Under the pieces are notes generated by a model, which ran no database searches, was not told the DNA's origin, and was given only the letters and a program-made list of their open reading frames with translations. 64,000 nucleotides of DNA, from the NCBI RefSeq assembly GCF_001427665.1, contig NZ_LMHC01000001.1, forward strand, positions 317,804-381,803, read 5' to 3'. This document shows positions 17,435 through 25,665 of the stretch, in pieces. The position numbers and the translations under genes are program-made. This stretch comes from Caulobacter sp. Root655. GTDB lineage: Bacteria > Pseudomonadota > Alphaproteobacteria > Caulobacterales > Caulobacteraceae. The first letter of the stretch is position 1. Each line of letters begins with the position of its first letter.

Positions 17435-17797
17435 ATGAATTTCCTCGGCGTCATCGGCGACGTTCTGTGGATTCTGGCGCTGTCGATCATGGCCGGCGCC
17501 TCGCGAATGTCGTGGGGCAAGATCGGCAAGGACCTGAAGGTTCCGGTACTGTGGTCGCCGTCGGGCGCGACCGTGTGGCGGGCCCCGCGCGTGGTGGCGC
17601 TGGTGTTCCTGCCGCTCTTCGCCTTCCTGCTCAGCCTGTGGCTGATGCTGGGCAGCCGCGAGCCGATGGGCCTGGAGCTGGCGATCATCCTGCTGTGCGT
17701 GCGCGCCACCCTGGCGGCGATCTTCGCGGTGGTCCACCTGGCCCAGATCCGCCGGGCCCTCAACCAGCTGGTCGACGAAGGCCAGATCAAGCTCTGA
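17435..17797 (+). CDS. Small membrane protein coupled to kup
   Basis: A 120-residue hydrophobic protein with three probable membrane segments (about 5-22, 52-72 and 78-100) and a short charged C-terminus. I do not recognise the family. Its ATG starts at the base after the kup stop codon, so its translation is probably coupled to kup. This suggests an accessory or neighbouring membrane role, which is only inference. Confidence 0.75.
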   Translation: MNFLGVIGDVLWILALSIMAGASRMSWGKIGKDLKVPVLWSPSGATVWRAPRVVALVFLPLFAFLLSLWLMLGSREPMGLELAIILLCVRATLAAIFAVVHLAQIRRALNQLVDEGQIKL

Positions 17798-17828
17798 CGG
17801 CGACGGAGCCCGGAAGGTTCCCATCCCA

Positions 17829-17914
17829 CCGTTTCCCCGGCGAAGGCCGGGGCCCAGGTGAAACCCACGAGCCGCTCCTGGTGAATCTGGGTCCCGGCCT
17901 TCGCCGGGAAAGCG
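17829..17914. repeat. Inverted repeat element (family R3)
   Basis: Arms CCCGGCGAAGGCCGGGGCCC and GGGTCCCGGCCTTCGCCGGG flank AGGTGAAACCCACGAGCCGC. A sister copy with the same middle lies at 58042-58129. Confidence 0.75.
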
Positions 17915-17986
17915 GATTTGGGACGGCTGGCCACGGTTCCTCCAACACCCGCGTTTCAATCGACACGAAACCGCGCTAAACGCCCC

Positions 17987-18044
17987 GCGACTTGGTGTTT
18001 CTCCGAAGGAGAAACACTCTGCGACTTTGTGTTTCCTCGGAAGG
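17987..18044 (+). promoter_or_regulatory. argG: Tandem leader repeat with hairpin before argG
   Basis: GTGTTTCTCC (17995-18004), loop GAA, and GGAGAAACAC (18008-18017) form a perfect 10-bp hairpin. The left part recurs 34 bases later (GCGACTTTGTGTTTCCTCGG from 18021), ending in the GGAAGGA that is the ribosome-binding site of argG. The first repeat unit thus contains a sequestered copy of the same GAAGGA. This may be a leader control element or only a local duplication. Confidence 0.5.
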
Positions 18045-18054
18045 ACCCCCGCTC

Positions 18055-19278
18055 ATGGCCACCAAGCCCGTGAAGAAGGTCGTGCTCGCCTATTCGGGCG
18101 GTCTCGACACCTCGATCATCCTCAAGTGGCTGCAGACCGAGTATGGGGCGGAGGTCGTCACCTTCACCGCCGACCTCGGCCAGGGCGAGGAAATCGAACC
18201 GGCGCGGGCCAAGGCGCTGGCGGCCGGCGTCAAGCCGGAGAACATCTTCATCGAGGACGTGCGCGAGGAGTTCGTCCGCGACTACGTCTTCCCGATGTTC
18301 CGGGCCAACACGGTCTATGAGGGCCAGTACCTGCTGGGCACCTCGATCGCCCGGCCGCTGATCGCCAAGAAGCAGATCGAGATCGCCCGCAAGGTCGGCG
18401 CCGACGCGGTCAGCCACGGCGCGACCGGCAAGGGCAACGACCAGGTCCGCTTCGAGCTGGGCTACTACGCGCTCGAGCCCGACATCCACGTGATCGCCCC
18501 CTGGCGCGAATGGGACTTCAAGTCCCGCGAGGCCCTGCTGGAATTCGCCGAGAAGCATCAAATCCAGATCGCCAAGGACAAGCGCGGCGAGGCCCCGTTC
18601 AGCGTCGACGCCAACCTGCTGCACAGCTCGTCGGAAGGTAAGGTCCTGGAGGACCCCGCCGTCGAGGCTCCCGAATTCGTCCACATGCGCACCATCGCCC
18701 CGGAAGACGCGCCCGATAAGCCGCACGTCTTCACGATCGACTTCGAGAAGGGCGACGCGGTGGCCATCGACGGCGTCGCCATGTCGCCGGCCACGCTGCT
18801 GACCAAGCTCAACGAACTGGGCCACGACAACGGCGTGGGCCGGCTGGACCTGGTCGAGAACCGCTTCGTCGGCATGAAGTCGCGCGGCGTCTACGAGACC
18901 CCGGGCGGCACGATCCTGCTGGCCGCCCACCGCGGCGTCGAGTCGATCACCCTGGACCGCGGGTCGATGCACCTGAAGGACGAGCTGATGCCGAAATATG
19001 CGTCGCTGGTCTATAACGGCTTCTGGTTCGCCCCCGAGCGCGAGATGCTGCAGGCGGCCATCGACTACAGCCAGCAGAAGGTCACCGGCCAGGTGCGGGT
19101 CAAGCTCTACAAGGGCAATGTCTCGATCATCGGTCGCGAAAGCCCCTACAGCCTCTACGACCAGGACCTGGTCACCTTCGAGGAAGGCAAGGTCGCCTAC
19201 GACCACCGCGACGCCGGCGGCTTCATCAAGCTCAACGCCCTGCGCCTGCGCGTGCTGGCCAAGCGCGACAAGCGCTAG
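18055..19278 (+). CDS. argG: Argininosuccinate synthase
   Basis: A 407-residue enzyme joining citrulline and aspartate with ATP in arginine synthesis. [14 protein letters not shown] is the PP-loop (SGGxDTS), [15 protein letters not shown] binds citrulline and aspartate, and [13 protein letters not shown] and [10 protein letters not shown] are further family blocks. The start ATG 18055 follows GGAAGGA. It is followed by a strong terminator, so it is a single-gene unit. Confidence 0.97.
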   Translation: MATKPVKKVVLAYSGGLDTSIILKWLQTEYGAEVVTFTADLGQGEEIEPARAKALAAGVKPENIFIEDVREEFVRDYVFPMFRANTVYEGQYLLGTSIARPLIAKKQIEIARKVGADAVSHGATGKGNDQVRFELGYYALEPDIHVIAPWREWDFKSREALLEFAEKHQIQIAKDKRGEAPFSVDANLLHSSSEGKVLEDPAVEAPEFVHMRTIAPEDAPDKPHVFTIDFEKGDAVAIDGVAMSPATLLTKLNELGHDNGVGRLDLVENRFVGMKSRGVYETPGGTILLAAHRGVESITLDRGSMHLKDELMPKYASLVYNGFWFAPEREMLQAAIDYSQQKVTGQVRVKLYKGNVSIIGRESPYSLYDQDLVTFEEGKVAYDHRDAGGFIKLNALRLRVLAKRDKR

Positions 19279-19319
19279 CGGGGTCAAGGTCGAGCTTTCG
19301 GGCTGGATCGGATACGGAC

Positions 19320-19350
19320 AAGCCCCGCCGGCGACGGCGGGGCTTTTTTT
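19320..19350 (+). terminator. Intrinsic terminator of argG
   Basis: A GC-rich stem, GCCCCGCC with GGCGGGGC, loop GGCGAC, followed by seven T residues. This is the clearest intrinsic terminator in the window. Confidence 0.92.
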
Positions 19351-19418
19351 GTTGGGTCGGCTTCCGACCCTGAACGGACGTTCGAACGGTCAGCGTCCGA
19401 AACCCAAAACCATCCCGT

Positions 19419-19545
19419 CCCTCCCCCCTGTGGGGAGGGTGGCCCGCGCAGCGGGTCGGGTGGGGGTTCGGTGCAGAGAGCTTGGGGGGCGGTGAAGCCC
19501 CACCCACCAGCTTCGCTGGTCCCCCCTCCCCATAAAGGGGAGGGA
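19419..19545. repeat. Paired inverted repeat (family R4 variant)
   Basis: Nearly the same sequence as 10701-10824, with CCCTCCCCCCTGTGGGGAGG at one end and CCCTCCCCATAAAGGGGAGG at the other, plus CACCCACCAGCTTCGCTGG inside. Confidence 0.75.
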
Positions 19546-19589
19546 AGAACGGTTGTCCGACATTCACCAATTCCGGATCCCGGACGCGA

Positions 19590-19964
19590 TCAGGCCTCCG
19601 GCCGCACCAGGTTCGGCGCCAGGTTGATCCCCGTCTTGTTGAAGATCACCCAGCCGATCACCGTGAACGCGGCGTTGAGCAGCTGCTGGGCCAGGACCAG
19701 GGTCATTAGCTTGGTGAACTGCAGGGTCTGGTTGAAGGCCAGTTCCTGGTTGTGCAGGATCATGTCGGCCGCCTCGGGCGGGATGAGACCGTTGGCCAGG
19801 GCCGTGCGCGTCTGGATCGACGCCTCGGCCAGGCTGCGCAGATAGCCCGGCAGCACCACCTTGTTGGCCTTCCACCAGGCGGCGGACACCCCCTTCAACT
19901 CGTCCTCCAGCGCGGAGACCAGCTGGTCGACGGTGTCGATGTTCAGGTTCGCGAAATCGACCAT
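19590..19964 (-). CDS. Uncharacterised protein paired with a lipoprotein
   Basis: A 124-residue protein I do not recognise. The first 60 residues look helical and amphipathic (DQLVSALEDELKGVSAAWWK), and a hydrophobic stretch near 84-108 (LVLAQQLLNAAFTVIGWVIF) could be one membrane helix. It starts 4 bases after the stop codon of the lipoprotein gene, so the two form an operon. No function can be assigned. Confidence 0.65.
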   Translation of the reverse strand: MVDFANLNIDTVDQLVSALEDELKGVSAAWWKANKVVLPGYLRSLAEASIQTRTALANGLIPPEAADMILHNQELAFNQTLQFTKLMTLVLAQQLLNAAFTVIGWVIFNKTGINLAPNLVRPEA

Positions 19965-19968
19965 GGTC

Positions 19969-20424
19969 CTATCCGCCGTTCTTCATGGCGCCGACGGCCT
20001 TGGCCGCCTGGTCGCAGCTGACCATCATCGCGGTGGTCGCGCCCGTCGCCGGGACGACGCCGAAGGCCTTGTGGAGGGTCGCCAGGCCGGAGACCTGGCC
20101 GCCGCAGCCCTTGATCAGCCCGACCGTGATGTCGCGCGCCTCGCCGGCCCGCTTGCCGCCCACTGGCGCCGTGCTGGCCCGGATGGCCGCCACGGCCAGG
20201 GCGGCCTGGATGTCGGCATAGGTCCCGATCTTGCCGGCATAGGTCGCCTTGTCCTGGTAGAGGCCCATCTCCGCCTCGGCCGCCAGCCGGGCCACGCCCT
20301 CGTAGGCGGTGGTGGTCTTCTGGTCGAGTGTCGGGTCATAGGGCGGGGCGAACAGCGCGCACCCCGCCAGGGCCGTCGCCAGGGCGAAGGCCGTCGCGGC
20401 GCGGAGGGCGTTGACTGTCGACAT
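19969..20424 (-). CDS. Small lipoprotein
   Basis: A 151-residue protein with a lipoprotein signal peptide ending in the lipobox LAGC (Cys at about 22). The mature part is helical and Ala-rich with no domain I recognise; two further cysteines (GCGG, VSCDQ) could form a periplasmic disulfide. It is followed directly by the 124-residue gene, suggesting a shared envelope role. Confidence 0.75.
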   Translation of the reverse strand: MSTVNALRAATAFALATALAGCALFAPPYDPTLDQKTTTAYEGVARLAAEAEMGLYQDKATYAGKIGTYADIQAALAVAAIRASTAPVGGKRAGEARDITVGLIKGCGGQVSGLATLHKAFGVVPATGATTAMMVSCDQAAKAVGAMKNGG

Positions 20425-20496
20425 GCGGGTTCTCCAGAAGCTGGAGCATGGCCCGGTTGGCGGGATCGCTCAAGTCCAGGGTGAACGACCCCGCGA

Positions 20497-20595
20497 CTAG
20501 AGCAAGTCGTGCGGAACCGCTCGACTTGCTCTAGTTTTTTATTTTCGCATCGTTTTCGCGGAAAACCGGTCTCCACTTTTCCGCACGATGCTCTA
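20497..20595. repeat. Palindromic intergenic element (family R1 variant)
   Basis: A long hairpin, CTAGAGCAAGTCG (20497-20509) with CGACTTGCTCTAG (20522-20534) and inner arms GCGG/CCGC, is followed by TTTTTT and an imperfect palindrome ending GATGCTCTA. The architecture matches 1991-2097 though the sequence differs. The final CTA supplies the TAG stop of the MarR-GNAT gene (minus strand). On the plus strand the hairpin plus T-tract has the form of an intrinsic terminator. Confidence 0.8.
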
Positions 20596-21564
20596 CGCCT
20601 GAGGTCGATAGCTCATCGCCACGTCGCATCGCGCGTAGCGGCCGCCGAACGTGGCCATGATCTCGGCGTCGTGCTGGAAGCCCAGCTTCTCGTAGAGGTG
20701 GATCGCGGCGGCGCATTGGGTGTTGGTCAGCAGGTACAGATGCTCGACGCCCATCGCCGTGGCCCGCTCCAGGGCCTGGGCGAGCAGGAATTCGCCGACC
20801 TTGCGCCCGCGCGCCGCCTTCGAGACCCCCATCTTGGTCAGCTCGAACCAGCCGTCCTTCATCTTCATCAGGGCGCAGGTGCCGACCACGCCGAGGTCCG
20901 GCGTGTCGGCGAACAGGATGACGCCGCCTTTGTCGATGATCAGTTCGCGGGGGTTGGACAGCAGCCGGATGTCGTTGTCCTCGAGCGCGAACATCTCCTC
21001 GATCCATTCGGCGTTGATCCGGTAGAACGGCTCGGCCAGGTCGTCGGCGAAGTCGCGGATCGTCAGCCCGCCGTCGGCCGGCTGCGCCAGGGCCTCGACC
21101 CGCCGGGTCAGGGATTGCTTGTCCAGTTCAGCTTCCAGCATGGCGATCTGCTCCAGGAAGGATCCGCGCAAGCCGCGGCACATCTCGACGGCCGCGGCCT
21201 CGACGCGCGGCCACAGGTCGCGTTCGGCGCGGGCGATCAGCGCCTCGCCCTCCGGGCTGAGGGTGAGGGTCTTGTGACGCTGGTCGCGGCCTTCGCGGCT
21301 GGCGGTGATCAGGCCCTGGTCGACCAGGGCCAGGATGGTGCGGGTGATGGTGGGTTGGCTGATGCGCAGGTGCTGGGCGATCGCCCCGACCGTCAGCGGT
21401 CCTTGACGCCGCAAGGTGGCCAGCAGCAGCTGCTGGGCCGGCTGGATCGGCAGGTTCGTCGCCTGCAGGGTGGCGGCGGCGTCGGCCTGGAAACGATCGG
21501 CCAGCCGCTTGAGGCGGCTGCCCAGGAACAGGGGGCCCAGCTCGGCGAGCACGTCGGTCGTCAT
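20593..21564 (-). CDS. MarR-type HTH fused to GNAT acetyltransferase
   Basis: A 323-residue fusion. Residues 1-150 form a MarR winged helix (VGAIAQHLRISQPTITRTILALVDQGLITAS, then the wing REGRDQRHKTLTLSPEG). Residues about 170-320 form a GNAT domain with GVSKAARGRKVGEFLLAQALERA as the acetyl-CoA loop and YEKLGF as motif B. This fusion is common in alphaproteobacteria; targets are unknown. ATG 21564 fits the MarR start. A near-palindromic AT-rich site lies just upstream and may be its own operator. The stop codon lies inside a repeat element. Confidence 0.88.
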   Translation of the reverse strand: MTTDVLAELGPLFLGSRLKRLADRFQADAAATLQATNLPIQPAQQLLLATLRRQGPLTVGAIAQHLRISQPTITRTILALVDQGLITASREGRDQRHKTLTLSPEGEALIARAERDLWPRVEAAAVEMCRGLRGSFLEQIAMLEAELDKQSLTRRVEALAQPADGGLTIRDFADDLAEPFYRINAEWIEEMFALEDNDIRLLSNPRELIIDKGGVILFADTPDLGVVGTCALMKMKDGWFELTKMGVSKAARGRKVGEFLLAQALERATAMGVEHLYLLTNTQCAAAIHLYEKLGFQHDAEIMATFGGRYARCDVAMSYRPQA

Positions 21565-21587
21565 GGTCAGGTTCCGGAATCTCAATC

Positions 21588-21605
21588 TATATGTTGCGCT
21601 ATATA
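21588..21605. promoter_or_regulatory. Candidate autoregulatory operator of the MarR-GNAT gene
   Basis: TATATGTTGCGCTATATA is an AT-rich near-palindrome placed 24 bases before the start codon, where a MarR regulator often binds its own promoter. The rest of the gap 21606-21949 shows nothing I recognise. Confidence 0.45.
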
Positions 21606-21949
21606 CATCGCTATGTGGTGGCTCTGGCAACCCTGAAAACGGCCTGCCGGACGTTTCCAGCCCGGAGCAGGCGCGCAACACGTTGTTCGACGAACCGTGG
21701 CCCGAGCGCAACAATAGCCAGGCCGTGTCGCCGGTTCGTGGCTGTCGACCTTGTTCCAGGCGGAGGATCGTGGGATCAGCACCCACCCATCAACGCTCCC
21801 CGGAGACCACCGCTCGCATGACTTTCGACGCCACACAGCCACACAAGCCCCCGATCCGGGTGCGATGGCGCGCGTCGAGCGAGCCGTGTCCGCCCCTTCG
21901 AGTCCAACACCGCTAGGCGGCCGTTCCCGGCCGTCGCCGGGAGCCCAAG

Positions 21950-22966
21950 ATGTCCACCCTGTCCCTGGCCCGGGCGACCGAGGTCGCCTCGCCCCTGCTG
22001 CGCCTGATCGCGCCCGCCTATGCGGACGTCCTGGCCGCGCTGTGGCCCGCGCCCCATACCGCCTTCGTCACCGCTCCGACGGCGCGACGACACCTGATCT
22101 GCCTGATGCTGGCCCTGGAGCTGGACCATCGGGAACCTGTCGACGTCACCCAGCTGCTGGCGGCGCCGCTGCGCAAGGCCGTGCGCCTGGTCGTCGATCC
22201 TGCCCCGGACGGCCTGTGCCGCGCCCTGGAACGGTTGGGCGAGATCGCCTGGGAGCCGCGGGACTATCGCGGCCTGGTGGCGCTGCTGGCCGACCCGGCC
22301 CCGGCCAAGACCCTGCGCCACGCGGTCCAGATCACCTCGGCCCAGGTCCAGACCCTGGACGCCCTGCCGCGACCGCTGCGCGACGTCGGCGGCGTCATGG
22401 TGCGGGTGACCCCCGGCCAAGCCGGATTGCTGGCCGAGGCGCACGCCCTGCTGGCCCGCAGGCTGCCCGAGGATGTCCTGGCCCAGCGGATCGCCGCCTG
22501 GGGGCGGGCGGCCAGCGCCAAGGCGCTGTTCCACCTGGTGGCCGACGACTTCCGCCACCAGCTGCCCAAGCCGCCCCATCCGGGCACGGAGCGCCTGCGG
22601 CCGCTGGAGACGGCGGCGGCGATCCGCGACGCCGCGCGACGCTATCGCAACTGCCTGGCCGACTATGTCGACTACGCCCTCGACCACCGGGCCGCGATCT
22701 ACGAGTGGCTGCCCGCCCCGGGCGCGGTGATCGAGGTGACGCCCGACAGCTATTTCGGCTGGCGGCTCGACCAGGCGCGGCTGGAGAACAACAAGGCGGT
22801 GGACGAGGCGACCCGGGCGGCGATCGTCGCCGAGCTGCGCGGCATGGGCATCCATGTGGGCCGCAGCGCCTGGCAGATCCGCCGGGCGCTCGAACGGGCA
22901 GGATCGCCGACCTTCGCGCTGGAACCCCTGGACGCGGCGATCGCCGATTACTTCACGGATGATTGA
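21950..22966 (+). CDS. PcfJ-like domain protein (tentative)
   Basis: A 338-residue protein. The C-terminal third has a pattern seen in PcfJ-like proteins of plasmids and mobile elements: YRNCLADYVDYAL, then AIYEWLP, IEVTPDSYFGWRLDQARLENN, then an alpha-helical end. The N-terminal two thirds are helical and unrecognised. PcfJ function is unknown; it is named from conjugative plasmid pCF10. GGGAG before the ATG supports the start. It converges with the Pnkp gene, at the edge of the RNA repair cluster, so a link to that cluster is possible but unproven. Confidence 0.55.
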   Translation: MSTLSLARATEVASPLLRLIAPAYADVLAALWPAPHTAFVTAPTARRHLICLMLALELDHREPVDVTQLLAAPLRKAVRLVVDPAPDGLCRALERLGEIAWEPRDYRGLVALLADPAPAKTLRHAVQITSAQVQTLDALPRPLRDVGGVMVRVTPGQAGLLAEAHALLARRLPEDVLAQRIAAWGRAASAKALFHLVADDFRHQLPKPPHPGTERLRPLETAAAIRDAARRYRNCLADYVDYALDHRAAIYEWLPAPGAVIEVTPDSYFGWRLDQARLENNKAVDEATRAAIVAELRGMGIHVGRSAWQIRRALERAGSPTFALEPLDAAIADYFTDD

Positions 22967-23088
22967 CCCAAACCGTCGCCATCCCGGACAGCGGCGCTGA
23001 AGGCGGCGAGCCGCATCAGATGCCTCCGGCGGAAGTCGTCCCCACGGACCGGCTCGACTATCTCCTGGGCAGGCGGGTCGGCTTGGAT

Positions 23089-25665
23089 TTAAAGCCTGGG
23101 ATCGATCGGCTCGCTCTCCAGCGCCAGGACGGCGAAGACGCACTCGTGCACCCGGCGCAGCGGCTCGCGGGCGACGAAGCGCTTGAGGCCTTCGTGGCCG
23201 AGCGCGAACTCGCGCAGGGCCAGGTTGCGCTTGCCGGCCAGGCCGCGCTCGCGCAGGCGTTCGAGGTGCTCGGGCGCGTCGTACTCCGGACCGTAGATGA
23301 TCCGCAGATATTCACGGCCGCGCACCTTCAGGGCCGGCTGGACAAGACCCTTCTTGCCGCGCACCACGAAGTCGCGCGGCTTGACGACCATGCCCTCGCC
23401 GCCGGCGGCCGTGAGGGTTTCCCACCACAGGGTCGCGTCGGCGCACGCGGCTTCGTCGGCGAGGTCCACTTCCCGCCAGCGGGTCGGCGCGATGACCGCG
23501 TCGGCGACGGCTCCCACGGGCGCGCCCAGCCGATCGGCCAGGCCCATGTGCCAGAGGTGGTCGCGGTCGAACCACACCCGGCCCTCGCTGGCCAGCAGGT
23601 GGAACGGCGCGACCTTCAGGTCGTCGACGCCCGACACCGGCCAGACATAGGGCTCCCAGGCGTGGGCGTAGAGATCGGCCCTTGCCCCACGATCCTGGAA
23701 GCGGGCCAGCAGGTCGCCGACCGGCGCGCCGTGGGCCGCAGCCCGCGCCAGGGCGTCCGACGCCGCCGAGAGCCCGGCCTTGGCCGAGGCCGCGACGGGC
23801 GCGTACTGGGCGTCGATCAGCGCGCCGGCCTTGGCCGACCACGGCATGATCTCGGCGTCCAGCAGCAGCCAGTCGGTGGACAGCTCGTCCCACAGACCCG
23901 CCGCGTCGACCGCGCCGCGCAGCCGGGCCAGCAGGCCTTCGGTGGTGGCGGGGTCGTTGAAGAACGAGCGACCGGTGCGGGTCCAGATGGCTCCGGTCTC
24001 GCCCGCGGACGCATCGAACCGCGCCTGGGCGGCGGCCTGGTCACGGCACAGGGCGATCACCGCCCGCGAGCCCATGTGCTTTTCCTGACAGACCACGCTG
24101 GCGACGCCGCGCTCGCGATAGTGGGCCAAGGCCTCTTCAGGCCGTTCCAGCCAGCCTTCCCGGCCGCTGGTCTCGCTGGGCGACATGGTCGGCGGCAGGT
24201 AGGCCAGCCACTGGGGCGCCAGGGCAAAACGGCTCATCACCTCGATCGCGGCCGAAGCGTTCTCCTCGGCCACCACCACGCGACCGCGGAATTCGGTGTC
24301 GATCCAGCGACGGCCGCTGACGTCCTCCATGTCGAGCAGGTCGTCGGCCAGGGCCTGGTTGGAGCGACCGCCGTCGGCCGCAGCCAGGGGGCGCACGGAC
24401 TCACACCACACCTGACGGGCGGGGATCTCGACTAGGGTCTTTTCAGGCCAGCGCAGGGCCGTCAGCTTGCCGCCGAACACGCAGCCGGTGTCGATACACA
24501 GCGTGTTGTTGACCCACTGGGCTTCGGGCATGGGCGTGTGGCCGTAGATCACCGCCGTCTCGCCGCGATAGGACGCGGCCCAGTCGGCGCGCACGGGCAG
24601 ACCGAACTCGTCGATCTCGCCGGTCGTCTCGCCATAGAGGGCGAACTCGCGCACCGCGCCCGAGCCACGGCCGATCATCTCGGCCTTCAGCCCGGCGTGG
24701 GCGACGGCCAGCCGGCCGCCGTCCAGCCACAGGTGACTGCGCAGGTCATCGAGGAAGGCCGGCAGAGCCGCCTTGAAGCCGCGGTCCACACCCTCAAGCT
24801 GGTCGATGGTCTGCTGCAGACCATGGGCGATGGTGACCTTGCGGCCCTCCAGCCAGCGCCCCAGCTTGCGCTCGTGATTGCCCTGCACGCAGTAGCCCGC
24901 GCCGGCCGCCACCATGCTCATGGCGATCCGCAGGGCGTCGGGCGAATTGGGCCCGCGATCGACCAGGTCGCCGAGGAAGACCGCCTTGCGGCCCTCCGGC
25001 GGCGTGACCGTCACCGACCGTTCGCCCAGGACCTCGCCCCAGGCCACCTGGTAGCCCAGGACGGTCAGCAGCTCTTCCAGTTCGACCGCGCAGCCATGCA
25101 CGTCGCCGATGATGTCGAACGGCCCGTGATCGTCGCGCTTGTCGGTCCACAGCGGCTTGCGTTCGACCGTGGCGGCGTCGATCTGCGCCGCGCTGGTCAG
25201 CTTCCACACGTGGCGGAAGCCCTCGCGCTGCAGGCCGCCCTGGCCCTTGCGGATCTCCGAGACCATGCGCTGGACGACATTGGCCCCGAACGGCCGGTCG
25301 GGCCGCGCGCGGTTGCGCTCGACGCAGACGTCGATACCCGGATCGACGACCACGGCGATCGGCAGGGCGTGCCAGCGGCGAGCCAGCTCGACCCAGGCCT
25401 TGCGATCGGCCATGCGGACATTGGTGGCGTCGATCACCGTCAGCTTGCGGTGCTTCAACCGCTTCTCGGCGATGGCCTTGACCAGGTCGAAGGCGTCGGC
25501 GCTGACCGACTGATCCGTCTCGTCGTCGGACACCAGGGCGCGGCAATGGTCCGACGAGATCACCTCGGTCGGCGCGAAATGCTTGGCGGCGAAGGTCGAC
25601 TTGCCGGAGCCCGAGGCGCCGATCAGCACGACCAGGGCGAAGTCGGGGATTTCAAGAGTGGTCAT
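23089..25665 (-). CDS. pnkp: Polynucleotide kinase-phosphatase-ligase Pnkp (bacterial RNA repair)
   Basis: An 858-residue three-module RNA repair enzyme. The N-terminal 5'-kinase has Walker A GASGSGKST (16-24). The central calcineurin-like 2',3'-phosphatase shows DVHG (188-191), GDLVDRG (232-238), GNHE (262-265), AHAG (322-325) and GHTP (375-378). The C-terminal adenylyltransferase (ligase) module has the nucleotidyl-acceptor lysine in QEKHMGSRAV (Lys 529). Length matches Clostridium thermocellum Pnkp. In characterised systems Pnkp heals both ends of a ribotoxin-cut RNA and seals it only when bound to Hen1. Its ATG overlaps the hen1 stop (ATGA), so the two are translationally coupled. Confidence 0.95.
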   Translation of the reverse strand: MTTLEIPDFALVVLIGASGSGKSTFAAKHFAPTEVISSDHCRALVSDDETDQSVSADAFDLVKAIAEKRLKHRKLTVIDATNVRMADRKAWVELARRWHALPIAVVVDPGIDVCVERNRARPDRPFGANVVQRMVSEIRKGQGGLQREGFRHVWKLTSAAQIDAATVERKPLWTDKRDDHGPFDIIGDVHGCAVELEELLTVLGYQVAWGEVLGERSVTVTPPEGRKAVFLGDLVDRGPNSPDALRIAMSMVAAGAGYCVQGNHERKLGRWLEGRKVTIAHGLQQTIDQLEGVDRGFKAALPAFLDDLRSHLWLDGGRLAVAHAGLKAEMIGRGSGAVREFALYGETTGEIDEFGLPVRADWAASYRGETAVIYGHTPMPEAQWVNNTLCIDTGCVFGGKLTALRWPEKTLVEIPARQVWCESVRPLAAADGGRSNQALADDLLDMEDVSGRRWIDTEFRGRVVVAEENASAAIEVMSRFALAPQWLAYLPPTMSPSETSGREGWLERPEEALAHYRERGVASVVCQEKHMGSRAVIALCRDQAAAQARFDASAGETGAIWTRTGRSFFNDPATTEGLLARLRGAVDAAGLWDELSTDWLLLDAEIMPWSAKAGALIDAQYAPVAASAKAGLSAASDALARAAAHGAPVGDLLARFQDRGARADLYAHAWEPYVWPVSGVDDLKVAPFHLLASEGRVWFDRDHLWHMGLADRLGAPVGAVADAVIAPTRWREVDLADEAACADATLWWETLTAAGGEGMVVKPRDFVVRGKKGLVQPALKVRGREYLRIIYGPEYDAPEHLERLRERGLAGKRNLALREFALGHEGLKRFVAREPLRRVHECVFAVLALESEPIDPRL

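Noticed and set aside
4724..19545. The repeated CCTCCCCC palindromes as a CRISPR array.
   Set aside because: Copies are scattered at separate loci in inverted pairs, not evenly spaced direct repeats with spacers.
22963..24435. A plus-strand frame opposite the 3' end of pnkp.
   Set aside because: It mirrors the pnkp ligase domain and has no coding features of its own.
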